A stretch of 40,669 nt of DNA, taken from contig JALNXG010000035.1 in the NCBI GenBank assembly GCA_023230485.1, forward strand, positions 1 through 40,669, read 5' to 3'. The notes beneath the pieces are model-generated. The model did not search any database. It was not told the DNA's origin and saw only the letters and a program-made list of their open reading frames with translations. This DNA is from Melioribacteraceae bacterium. Its GTDB lineage: Bacteria; Bacteroidota; Ignavibacteria; Ignavibacteriales; Melioribacteraceae. How positions within the stretch are numbered: the first letter of the stretch is position 1; each line of letters starts with the position of its first letter. This document shows, in pieces, positions 25,265 through 32,988 of this stretch. Position numbers and translations under genes: made by a program.

Positions 25265-25933
25265 TTACTTACTTAACTTTTGATTTAGCTTTTTTTTACG
25301 AGATTCCTTAATTGAATCTTGAATGGCTTTGTGTCTTGCGGCAGAAGCAGAATCAGGTTGTTCAAGAACTAAAAATTCATTAAAGCCAAATTGATCCTGT
25401 CCGGAACTTACTAAGGACCCTCTTTCCAAATTGCCTCGTGATACCTTATTACCTGAAATGGCATCATCTAAATTAACATTATTTCTTGGATTCAATGGAA
25501 TTTGATTTACTGAACTTTGAGTTAATTGACCGGCTTTATTAGCAAGTGAATTTTCCTTAGCGGTTTCTTTGGAGGCAAATGGTTCTGTAATTTTTTCTTC
25601 ATTAATAGAATTAGGTATGGAGGCAGCTTGTTGTGAAATATTTGCCTGGTATGGCAAGGGTTCTTGCATTAGAGGGTCAATATCCTCAATATTATTAAAG
25701 GGGAATAATACAAATAGCATTATAGCCGCAAACGAAATCCCTAAAGCAGGTGCTAAAAATTTAAAAATACTAAAAGATTTTTCTTCTTTTTTCATTTTCT
25801 CAAATTGACCATTTTGAATTTTCATCATCAATTTAAATTCAAAATCATCGGGAGCATTTACCTTAGGCAAATCCTTTAAATCATTAATTAAATTTTTGAA
25901 TTTCTCATCTTCATTGTAAAAGTTTTTATTCAT
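25265..25933 (-). CDS. Putative membrane anti-sigma factor of the ECF pair
   Basis: A 222-residue protein directly after an ECF sigma gene (three bases between them). Residues 1-50 are a charged cytoplasmic segment with LPKVNAPDDFEFKLMMKI (22-39), of the kind that precedes the membrane helix in many anti-sigma proteins. One membrane helix lies at about 57-79. The rest would be periplasmic and is low-complexity, rich in N, Q, S and E, ending in a basic tail (SRKKKLNQKLSK). The zinc anti-sigma HxxxCxxC motif is absent; the first 60 residues contain no cysteine. The role is inferred from position and architecture only. Confidence 0.65.
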   Translation of the reverse strand: MNKNFYNEDEKFKNLINDLKDLPKVNAPDDFEFKLMMKIQNGQFEKMKKEEKSFSIFKFLAPALGISFAAIMLFVLFPFNNIEDIDPLMQEPLPYQANISQQAASIPNSINEEKITEPFASKETAKENSLANKAGQLTQSSVNQIPLNPRNNVNLDDAISGNKVSRGNLERGSLVSSGQDQFGFNEFLVLEQPDSASAARHKAIQDSIKESRKKKLNQKLSK

Positions 25934-25936
25934 AAG

Positions 25937-26521
25937 CTACTCATGATAGATTTTTTTTAATAATTTTTGCAATTGTGTTCTCCCCCGATTAATTCTTGAT
26001 TTTACCGTGCCAATTGAAAGCTCTGTTATTTCAGCGATCTCTTCATACGATAAATTCTCTATATCTCTCAAAATTACAACCTCACGATAAACAGGTTTAA
26101 CTTTCAATAAAGCTTTTTGAACAATATCACTTTTAATTGAATTATCAGCAGCCCTTTCAGGCGAGATATACATTTTATCCTCTATCTGGGGAGTTCTTTC
26201 ATCATCATCCCCCGAAACAGATATAAAACTTCTTCTCCTTCTTCTTTTTAATTCATTTTTAGCAAGATTTCCTGCAATAGTATAAATCCATGTAGAAAAC
26301 TTTGCAAACGACTTATAAGAATCCTTATTCAGATAGAACTTGATCATCGTGTCTTGAACAATATCCGTACACGCATCCCTATCGCCAACAAATCGGAAAA
26401 CAAAATTTGTTAGCGGGTCTTTATATCGTTTCACTAAAATCTCATAAGCCTGAATTGTGTTATTATCCTGAAACTCTTTTATGAGATCTTCGTCTTTTAG
26501 TTTGTCCAAATCGTTAATCAA
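25937..26521 (-). CDS. ECF-type RNA polymerase sigma factor
   Basis: Sigma-70 family, ECF group. Region 2 (about 20-95) includes FVGDRDACTDIVQDTMIKFY and FSTWIYTIAGNLAKNELKRRRRR. Region 4 (about 133-190) has YREVVILRDIENLSYEEIAEI and the helix-turn-helix SIGTVKSRINRGRTQLQKLL. At 194 residues it is typical of the RpoE/SigW group. The start is TTG at 26521: an in-frame stop lies two codons upstream and the first ATG is 60 codons in, inside region 2. It is separated from holA by 78 bases containing a SigW-like promoter motif, and is probably co-transcribed with the anti-sigma gene. Confidence 0.93.
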   Translation of the reverse strand: MINDLDKLKDEDLIKEFQDNNTIQAYEILVKRYKDPLTNFVFRFVGDRDACTDIVQDTMIKFYLNKDSYKSFAKFSTWIYTIAGNLAKNELKRRRRRSFISVSGDDDERTPQIEDKMYISPERAADNSIKSDIVQKALLKVKPVYREVVILRDIENLSYEEIAEITELSIGTVKSRINRGRTQLQKLLKKIYHE

Positions 26522-26525
26522 TATT

Positions 26526-26553
26526 TATACTTGTCTAATTATAAAATGTTTCA
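26526..26553 (-). promoter_or_regulatory. SigW/ECF-like promoter motif upstream of the sigma gene
   Basis: On the minus strand TGAAAC (26553-26548), then exactly 16 bases, then AGTATA (26531-26526). This matches the Bacillus SigW pattern TGAAAC-N16-CGTATA at 11 of 12 positions. A housekeeping-like TATAAT (26543-26538) lies inside the same stretch with no good -35. Transcription from the ECF motif would begin at about 26518-26520, right on the TTG start, implying a leaderless or slightly later start. Confidence 0.4.
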
Positions 26554-26599
26554 AAAAATAGTAAATAAATCGGAAAAATATTTGTTTCATTTAAACAAA

Positions 26600-27613
26600 T
26601 TAAGATAAAATCTCCGAGAGTAATATGGTAATTATAGTTTTGGGGTCGGAAGAAGTAGTCTTTACCATTAAATCAGCAGCTAATAGAGCTTTAACTGATT
26701 TCATTAACCTTCTATGATTAAAAACTCTAATTCCCTTTTTGCAATTTATATAATAGTATGGACTGACATTAGCAATCTTAGCAGCCGTAAAATCATTAGA
26801 ATGCAAAGGAGCTAATTCATGTATTTGAGCTACGGTAGATATAAATTTTGTTATAATTGTTATTATCTGAACAATTTCATAACTACCCTCCAATAGATTA
26901 TATCCAATCTCGAGAGCTTTAGATTTATTACCAGCCGCAATTTGATCCTGAAGATTAAAAACAGTGTATTCCTTAGTGCTCGATGTCAGTTTATTAATGA
27001 TTTCTGCATCAATACTCCCACCTCTACCAATATAATCAGAATATTTCCGGAGCTGCATATCAATCAGCCCTTTTTCCTCACCAACAATTTCGGCAACTAA
27101 TAAAGCATTCTCCTCACTAATCTTAAAATCTAATTCTCCGCTTCTATGTAAAATCCAACTTACTAATCCTCTAGTATCTTTTTTAGGAGTCTCGAATAAA
27201 AATCCTTTACTTGCCAATTCTATAAAGGGCTCTTTTAATGGAGCACTAATCTTACCATAATTTATTAATATTAAGCAGGTGAATTCAGCAGGATTACTAA
27301 TATATTCACTTAGTAATTTTTTATCGCTAACTTTTTCAAAATTTTTTACAGTAATTACCTTTTTCCCGTTGCCAAATGGAAAAGCAATTGCAAGATCAAG
27401 GATAGAATTAAAATTGTCATTCTTCTCTATACTAAAAGATTCTTTGTCAAAATCGGATTCAATTAAGGTCTCTGCAAAATCTGTAATTTTCGATGCCGTT
27501 TCGCTTATTAAGAAATCATCGTCTCCCGATAATAAATAGACCGACAGTAACTTATCTTTAGTAAGTGTTTTTAATGCATCAAAAATTGACGGAATAGATT
27601 GAGATTTAGGCAT
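26600..27613 (-). CDS. holA: DNA polymerase III subunit delta
   Basis: HolA is the clamp-loader subunit that opens the sliding clamp. Family features are the N-terminal segment VYLLSGDDDFLISETASKI with the conserved tract ATLIESDFDKESF, a mid-region LEFTCLILIN-like strand, and the C-terminal helical collar with FNLQDQIAAGNKSKALEIGYNLLEG and ISTVAQIHEL. I chose the ATG at 27613 (337 residues), preceded by AAAGGAAA; an upstream TTG adds eight lysine-rich residues. The start overlaps the stop of the tiny MetS-like gene by eight bases, so it is coupled to the transporter genes although functionally unrelated. Confidence 0.88.
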   Translation of the reverse strand: MPKSQSIPSIFDALKTLTKDKLLSVYLLSGDDDFLISETASKITDFAETLIESDFDKESFSIEKNDNFNSILDLAIAFPFGNGKKVITVKNFEKVSDKKLLSEYISNPAEFTCLILINYGKISAPLKEPFIELASKGFLFETPKKDTRGLVSWILHRSGELDFKISEENALLVAEIVGEEKGLIDMQLRKYSDYIGRGGSIDAEIINKLTSSTKEYTVFNLQDQIAAGNKSKALEIGYNLLEGSYEIVQIITIITKFISTVAQIHELAPLHSNDFTAAKIANVSPYYYINCKKGIRVFNHRRLMKSVKALLAADLMVKTTSSDPKTIITILLSEILS

Positions 27614-27728
27614 TATTAGATTTTTTCCTTTTTTCAAATTTTATGGCTGTTGAAACAAAAAAGGCAAATCCTCCCCATATAATTCCAACAATTATTATTG
27701 CCACTATTAACGGTAAATAATCATTCAT
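27606..27728 (-). CDS. metS: MetS-type small subunit of the NSS transporter
   Basis: A 40-codon gene lying between the transporter and holA. It opens MNDYLPLIVAIII, continues VGIIWGGFAFFVSTAI and ends in a lysine-rich KFEKRKKSNNA, so it is one membrane helix with a cytoplasmic basic tail. The IIWGG core and the position right after a sodium-neurotransmitter symporter match the MetS small subunits described with MetP methionine transporters. Its ATG (27728) overlaps the end of the transporter gene by eight bases and its stop overlaps the holA start by eight bases. Without it, the stretch between the transporter and holA would look like a simple 107-base gap. Confidence 0.75.
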   Translation of the reverse strand: MNDYLPLIVAIIIVGIIWGGFAFFVSTAIKFEKRKKSNNA

Positions 27729-29184
27729 TTATAAAAAACTTATTTAATTTTTTATTAAGTAAAAATAATGAAACAAGCACGATAGTCCACTGAAAAACAC
27801 AAGTTGCGAAATTTTCTGAACGGAATGGATTTAGAAATTCTTTATCCCAAGAGATAGAAGAACTTAACCACCAAATAATCAGAACGATAGCTTGAACAGG
27901 TATCAAATATTTTATTATAAAATTATACCATTTCCCTATTTTAATATCACATCCTTCACCATTGATCAATCCCATTCGGAATTTGTCTACACCATATTTA
28001 ATTACTGCAAAGGAAATAAATGCACCGCTAAGTATTAGAGCCATTCCCCAAACCCAATCTTGATTCAATAAAAATTTAATGTCCAATGCAGATGGGATTC
28101 CGAACGCAAATCCGATAAACGCAACAATGATTATAGCTTTCTTTTTATTGATTCCAAAATCCGATAGGGATTTGGATGCAAGTTCCACCATGGATATAAG
28201 TGAAGTAAGAGCCGCAAAACTTAGAGCCAAAAAGAAAATGGTCGTGAAAAAATAATTAACTGTATATGAGCTGGATAATGTAGAAAATAACTTTGGAAGA
28301 TAAATCAAAGTTAGACCTGTATTAGCCGGTCCGGATTGAGAAATTTGAGAAAGGGGATCGCCTGAACCCAATGCAAATACAGTAGAAAAAATAATCATTC
28401 CTGCCATTAATGAAACTGAATTATTACCAAAACCCATAATAGCGGCATTGATAGAAATATCCTCATTCTTCCTCATATACACTGCGTAAGTCATAATAAG
28501 TCCCCATCCTGCACCCGTATCCCAAGCGTTTTGTGTAAGTGCATTGAGCCAAACTTTATAATCTAACAGATACTCAGCTTTAGGAGTGAAAAAATATTTC
28601 AAACCTTCAATTGCCCCCGGTAATGAAACAGCACGTATCAATAAAATGATTATAATCACAAAAAGAAATGAGATTAATACTTTATTTACTTTTTCGATTC
28701 CATTACTTACACCACGCAAAACAACAAATGCAGCCACAGCCAATGCAATAAAATTAAAAATGACAGGTAAATTGCTAGTTGAGAATTGATTCCAAAATTG
28801 TAAGTGATCCGGTGTAGCGAGAAGTGAACCGGATAAAGTAGCGTATAGATAATAGAAGCACCAACCGGTTATAACTGCATAATAAAACATTATAGCAGTG
28901 GATACAAAAGCAATCCATCCCCCCATCCAGCCATATTTGCTTCCCGCTGTTTTTATAAATGATCCGATAGGACCTTTACGAGAATTTTTGCCTAAAGCAA
29001 ATTCAGTAATAATTAACGGTATTGACCAGATAAAAAGAAAAATAACCCATGGGATTAAAAAAGAACCGCCGCCATTCTGGGCGACAATTCTTGAAAATCT
29101 CCATATATTACCTGTCCCTATTGAAATTCCGAGAGCAGATAATATTAAACCCCACCTCGAAGTAAAGAAATCTTGCTTTTCCAA
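27721..29184 (-). CDS. Sodium-dependent amino-acid transporter (NSS/SNF family)
   Basis: An NSS-family symporter with about 12 membrane helices in 487 residues. The family signature is near the N-terminus: WGLILSALGISIGTGNIWRF (11-30) and NGGGSFLIPW (37-46). These correspond to the sodium- and substrate-binding helix 1 of LeuT. Later, ALTQNAWDTGAGWGLIMTYA is the conserved helix 6 region. The small subunit that follows suggests a methionine or branched-chain amino-acid transporter of the MetPS kind, but the substrate is not determined by sequence. The start is TTG at 29184, four bases after the cyclophilin stop; no ATG exists before the conserved first helix. Confidence 0.9.
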   Translation of the reverse strand: MEKQDFFTSRWGLILSALGISIGTGNIWRFSRIVAQNGGGSFLIPWVIFLFIWSIPLIITEFALGKNSRKGPIGSFIKTAGSKYGWMGGWIAFVSTAIMFYYAVITGWCFYYLYATLSGSLLATPDHLQFWNQFSTSNLPVIFNFIALAVAAFVVLRGVSNGIEKVNKVLISFLFVIIIILLIRAVSLPGAIEGLKYFFTPKAEYLLDYKVWLNALTQNAWDTGAGWGLIMTYAVYMRKNEDISINAAIMGFGNNSVSLMAGMIIFSTVFALGSGDPLSQISQSGPANTGLTLIYLPKLFSTLSSSYTVNYFFTTIFFLALSFAALTSLISMVELASKSLSDFGINKKKAIIIVAFIGFAFGIPSALDIKFLLNQDWVWGMALILSGAFISFAVIKYGVDKFRMGLINGEGCDIKIGKWYNFIIKYLIPVQAIVLIIWWLSSSISWDKEFLNPFRSENFATCVFQWTIVLVSLFLLNKKLNKFFINE

Positions 29185-29188
29185 TAGT

Positions 29189-29809
29189 CTATTTTTTGGT
29201 TAAATTAATTTTTTCAATCTTAATTTCAGAAAGTGGTTTATCCATACCATTTGTTTTAGCATCACCAATTTGCTCAATGATATCAATACCCGAAATTACT
29301 TTACCGAATACAGTATGTTTAGCGTTTAACCAAGGCGTTGGAACTAATGTAATAAAGAACTGACTTGTATTGGTATTTGGACCTCTATTAGCCATAGATA
29401 AAACACCGGGAGTATCATGAATTAAGTTAGCATCAAATTCATCCTTAAATTCGCCGCCATAAATGCTTTCACCGCCTGAACCTGTCGCAGTTGGATCACC
29501 TGTCTGAATCATAAAATCTTTTATTACACGGTGGAATGTTACATTATTATAATATCCGGTAACAGCCAATGTAACAAAATTTTTAATAGTCATAGGTGTT
29601 AATTTTGCATATAATTCAGCCGAAAAATTTCCTTTATTTGTTACAAATTCAGCTACTAATTTTTCATTTGGATTTACATCTAACAATTCATCTACGGTTT
29701 TTTTCTGTTCATCTGTCATTTTATAAGTTCCTTCTTTTTTTTGTTCATTATTACTACATGATATAATGATAATGGATAAAATAATTATAATAAAATTTTT
29801 TAATTTCAT
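29189..29809 (-). CDS. Lipoprotein peptidyl-prolyl cis-trans isomerase (cyclophilin)
   Basis: Residues 1-17 are a lipoprotein signal peptide with lipobox IISC (C18 lipidated). Serine at +2 does not retain it in the inner membrane, so the outer membrane is likely. The cyclophilin domain (about 55-203) carries FHRVIKDFMIQTGDPTATGSGG, ELF-like GVLSMANRGPNTNTSQFFIT and LNAKHTVFGKVISG. It would help fold secreted or outer-membrane proteins. A good AGGAG precedes the ATG. It sits between uppP and the NSS transporter. Confidence 0.93.
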   Translation of the reverse strand: MKLKNFIIIILSIIIISCSNNEQKKEGTYKMTDEQKKTVDELLDVNPNEKLVAEFVTNKGNFSAELYAKLTPMTIKNFVTLAVTGYYNNVTFHRVIKDFMIQTGDPTATGSGGESIYGGEFKDEFDANLIHDTPGVLSMANRGPNTNTSQFFITLVPTPWLNAKHTVFGKVISGIDIIEQIGDAKTNGMDKPLSEIKIEKINLTKK

Positions 29810-29818
29810 AATTAGCTC

Positions 29819-30667
29819 CTATGGAAGAATGATACCGAGATTTAGTAATGCAATGATAATTAATCCAATTACGACTCTATAGACAATAAAAACAAAAGTA
29901 GTATTTTTCTTTAAAAAGCGTAATAAAAATTCTATTGCCATATAACCGGAAATGCCGGAAATTATTGTTGCTGTCGTTAAGGTTAATAAACTATCGGGAG
30001 TGATAAACTCTAAAGCTTGATAGAATTGGAGCATTCCGCTTGCGAAAACTGCCGGAATACTAAGTAGAAAAGAAAAACGTGCAGCAGTTTCGCGGGTAAG
30101 ACCAAGAAATAGACCTGCGGTAATTGTAGTGCCAGAGCGAGATGACCCTGGTATTAAAGCTAGAGCTTGTGCAAATCCGACAATAATTGAATCTTTCCAA
30201 TTTAATTTTTCTTCTGTACGATCGAACTTCCCAACTTTCTCAGCTATCCATAATATTATTGCCAAAAGAATCAAGCTCCCTGCAATCACATATAAATTCT
30301 TAGTAAGGACACCTTCAATAACATCTTTAAATAACAGTCCAATAATAACAACAGGTAAAGTTCCTACAATAATAAACCAACCGAGTTTACTTTCGCGGCT
30401 CTGTTCTTTTATTTTTTTTCTTTCCGTTAAATTTTCTTTTAGAAAATTTCGCAATATTGCAAAAAGGTCTTTCCAGAAATAAATCACAACAGCCACCATA
30501 GTACCAAGTTGAATAACCGCCATAAAACTTGTCCACTCTTGAGGATTGTTGGGGTTAATTACTCCCATAAGTTTTCCGGCTAAAGTAAGATGCCCTGTGC
30601 TACTTATTGGTAAAAATTCTGTTAATCCTTGAACAATTCCAAGAATAATAGATTCAATAATGCTCAA
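29819..30667 (-). CDS. uppP: Undecaprenyl-diphosphate phosphatase (UppP/BacA)
   Basis: UppP recycles the C55 lipid carrier used for peptidoglycan and O-antigen. Both family motifs are present: GIVQGLTEFLPISSTGHL near the N-terminus and PGSSRSGTTIT about two-thirds in. Eight membrane segments are expected and consistent. The length of 282 is normal. The start is TTG at 30667, with a clear AAAGGGG site six bases upstream. This makes it the best-supported TTG start in the window. Confidence 0.96.
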   Translation of the reverse strand: MSIIESIILGIVQGLTEFLPISSTGHLTLAGKLMGVINPNNPQEWTSFMAVIQLGTMVAVVIYFWKDLFAILRNFLKENLTERKKIKEQSRESKLGWFIIVGTLPVVIIGLLFKDVIEGVLTKNLYVIAGSLILLAIILWIAEKVGKFDRTEEKLNWKDSIIVGFAQALALIPGSSRSGTTITAGLFLGLTRETAARFSFLLSIPAVFASGMLQFYQALEFITPDSLLTLTTATIISGISGYMAIEFLLRFLKKNTTFVFIVYRVVIGLIIIALLNLGIILP

Positions 30668-30678
30668 TTAATACCCCT

Positions 30679-31320
30679 TTATATTGAATATGAAACACCT
30701 ATTTTAATTCCAACAGATACTGAATTTAGATTAAGATTTTCTTTTGTAATTGGATTATAAATATATCCGATAAGACTATTTTTCGGAGCACCCGGCGTAT
30801 CATATCTTAAACTAACTCCAATATTAGCATAAAAATTCCCGCTTAATAATGTATTGCCTTCTGCTTTAAGTACAATACCATAACCATTTGTCGAATAATT
30901 TGTAATGATGTACTTTTTTTCATCGAGCTGAACATAACGGAATCCTGCACCTCCACCAAACTTAAATTTATAACCTTTTCCCTTTAATACATAATAAGCA
31001 ATAATGGAAGGACGATGACTGACATAAGACATTTCGTAATTACCGGCAACTCCGATAGATTGAGTGTAGGAATCAATTAAAACATTATACTCAATAGCTA
31101 ATTGTATATTCTCTTTGATATCATAGCCGACTTCACCCGAAAAGAAAACCGAACTTTTAAAAGTTGCAATATCACTTGAACCTCGTGAATAATTAGAATT
31201 AATATATTCTCGAAAGGATGAAGTAGAATTAAAATCAAGACCCATTCCGAGCGTAAAATCAAATTGAGAATAAATACTTGAGACAAAAGTGAACAAAAAT
31301 ATAATTATTATTTTTTTCAT
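30679..31320 (-). CDS. Outer-membrane beta-barrel protein
   Basis: A secreted protein of 213 residues: signal peptide 1-18 (MKKIIIIFLFTFVSSIYS), then alternating beta strands of the porin/OmpW-like kind (FDFTLGMGLDFNST, IQLAIEYNVLIDSY, KFGGGAGFRYVQL, NFYANIGVSLRYD) and a C-terminal strand ending in aromatic-hydrophobic residues (SVSVGIKIGVSYSI), as expected for barrel insertion. Eight strands fit the length. Specific function is not recognisable. It lies 2 bases downstream of the UPF0104 gene and 11 before uppP. Confidence 0.75.
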   Translation of the reverse strand: MKKIIIIFLFTFVSSIYSQFDFTLGMGLDFNSTSSFREYINSNYSRGSSDIATFKSSVFFSGEVGYDIKENIQLAIEYNVLIDSYTQSIGVAGNYEMSYVSHRPSIIAYYVLKGKGYKFKFGGGAGFRYVQLDEKKYIITNYSTNGYGIVLKAEGNTLLSGNFYANIGVSLRYDTPGAPKNSLIGYIYNPITKENLNLNSVSVGIKIGVSYSI

Positions 31321-31322
31321 TT

Positions 31323-32384
31323 TTAATTCATCCTTGATTTAAATACACTGAAAAAATCCTCACGTGGAGTTCCTTTCTTTTGATTAATTCTATTTACCAA
31401 AATTATTAGGAATAATGTCATGCCAATAAATAACACGTACGAAATGAAATGCGTAAGTATTGCATAAGCGGCACTAAACTCATTATTAAAATTATATAAA
31501 GTAGAGAGAACCAGAATAGTGAGAATGTGGTAAGAGCCGGTGCCTCCCGGAGTTGGTATTAATACTCCGATTGATCCAATTGTCATTAAGACCCAAGCCA
31601 TAGCAAAACTAAAGTGCTCATTCGGTACATTAAATAGGAAAAACCCCGTATAAGTATTTATTACATATACTACAATTATTAATGCAGAATAAAAAACTAC
31701 CATTAAAAAATCTTTCTTCGTTTTTATAGACGAAAATCCTTCAATCAAAGAATCAAAATTTTCTTTAATAAAATTACTTGTCTTTGGAGAATACTTACCT
31801 AGATAATTAAAGAAGCGGTTATTAATAAAGTTCTTCTTAATTACAATCAAATAAAGAATAAATATAATTACGAAGACAGTTATAAAAGCAATAGTGATTG
31901 ATAAGGGTAGCCAAGTTAATTCTTTGAATAGGTCTCCGGAATAAATATAAACGCTTATAACAGCCGCTAACGAAAAGAAGAATATATCAATTACTCGTTC
32001 TACAATAATTGACCCGAACATTGATGTACGCGAAAGTCCTTCCCATTTACCAAGAAACAATCCTTTATATACTTCTCCAAGTCTTGGAACTACACAATTA
32101 ACTCCGTATCCAATAATTACAGAAGAGAATATAGTAAGCAATGATGTATCTGATTTGATTGATTTAATCATTAACTTCCACCGTACAGCTCGGATATAAT
32201 GAGAAAAAACAAAAACCAGAGAATAGATGATAAGCCAAAACCATGAAATTTTTTGTATATAACCAAATGCTTTTGAAAGGTCAATTTTATAAAAAGCCAA
32301 TACAAGAAACACTCCCATTAATAAAAACGGAAGTGCATATTTAACTGCTTTAATAAACTCTTTCTTAAATTTATCTAAGATCAA
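31323..32384 (-). CDS. Lysylphosphatidylglycerol synthetase-like (UPF0104) membrane protein
   Basis: A polytopic membrane protein (353 residues, about eight helices) of the UPF0104/LPG-synthase transmembrane family, whose members flip or assist glycosylated or aminoacylated lipids. Typical segments are FSHYIRAVRWKLMI, GYGVNCVVPRLGEVYKGL and VLIPTPGGTGSYH. There is no cytosolic aminoacyl-transfer domain, so it does not make lysyl-PG itself. The start is TTG at 32384, inside the end of lolA (14-base overlap); the next ATG is already within the first helix. Exact lipid unknown. Confidence 0.82.
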   Translation of the reverse strand: MILDKFKKEFIKAVKYALPFLLMGVFLVLAFYKIDLSKAFGYIQKISWFWLIIYSLVFVFSHYIRAVRWKLMIKSIKSDTSLLTIFSSVIIGYGVNCVVPRLGEVYKGLFLGKWEGLSRTSMFGSIIVERVIDIFFFSLAAVISVYIYSGDLFKELTWLPLSITIAFITVFVIIFILYLIVIKKNFINNRFFNYLGKYSPKTSNFIKENFDSLIEGFSSIKTKKDFLMVVFYSALIIVVYVINTYTGFFLFNVPNEHFSFAMAWVLMTIGSIGVLIPTPGGTGSYHILTILVLSTLYNFNNEFSAAYAILTHFISYVLFIGMTLFLIILVNRINQKKGTPREDFFSVFKSRMN

Positions 32385-32988
32385 TAACCTGAATCCCTTT
32401 AGGAATTAAGAAATTAAAAATGTTTCTGGGAAGTGATTGATTATATTTTACGTTATTAAGCTCGAAAACGTAAAGAGTGCCAAGTAAATCCGTCATCTCA
32501 AATCGTTTTATTTCGTAATCTTTATTGCTCCATATCTTAACTAATTGAAATGGAAGGTCATCATCTTTAGGCTTTAATTCCATTATAAAACTGTCTTCGT
32601 TGCTATCGCTTTTGTTCTGAAGCTTTACAACACAAAGAGGTGGGTAATCATATATAAATTTTTCTAATGAAAATGTTGTGGGTTCGTCAATCATATAACT
32701 TATAATTAGACGTTTCGATTTTTTATCGAAATTCCACAAAGTATCACCATCTGAAATTATTATCTGATTTTTCATTTCTATTCTAAAATGGTCGTGTTTT
32801 TGGTAATAAAATATTCCAGAACTCTTAATAGTCGAAGAGGAATTGGATGCCTTTATTGATTGATTGTAATCTGCAACAAAGTTTTCCTTCTTCGCAAATT
32901 TATCCTGAATCTTTTTTAAAATGGTTCTTGGATTCTGTGCTTGGATAAGGAATGGAATTAAAAAAAATATAATTAAAAGTCTTCTCAT
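32371..32988 (-). CDS. LolA-like outer-membrane lipoprotein carrier
   Basis: LolA ferries lipoproteins across the periplasm. There is a signal peptide at 1-17 (MRRLLIIFFLIPFLIQA) and a typical LolA beginning: NPRTILKKIQDKFAKKENFVADYNQ, with the strand pattern SSGIFYYQKHDHFRIEM, IISDGDTLWNFDKKSKRLII and the DLLGTLYVFELNNVKYN region near the end. The length of 205 is normal. It overlaps ftsK by four bases (ATGA), an adjacency common in Bacteroidota. LolB is not expected in this clade. Confidence 0.85.
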   Translation of the reverse strand: MRRLLIIFFLIPFLIQAQNPRTILKKIQDKFAKKENFVADYNQSIKASNSSSTIKSSGIFYYQKHDHFRIEMKNQIIISDGDTLWNFDKKSKRLIISYMIDEPTTFSLEKFIYDYPPLCVVKLQNKSDSNEDSFIMELKPKDDDLPFQLVKIWSNKDYEIKRFEMTDLLGTLYVFELNNVKYNQSLPRNIFNFLIPKGIQVIDLR

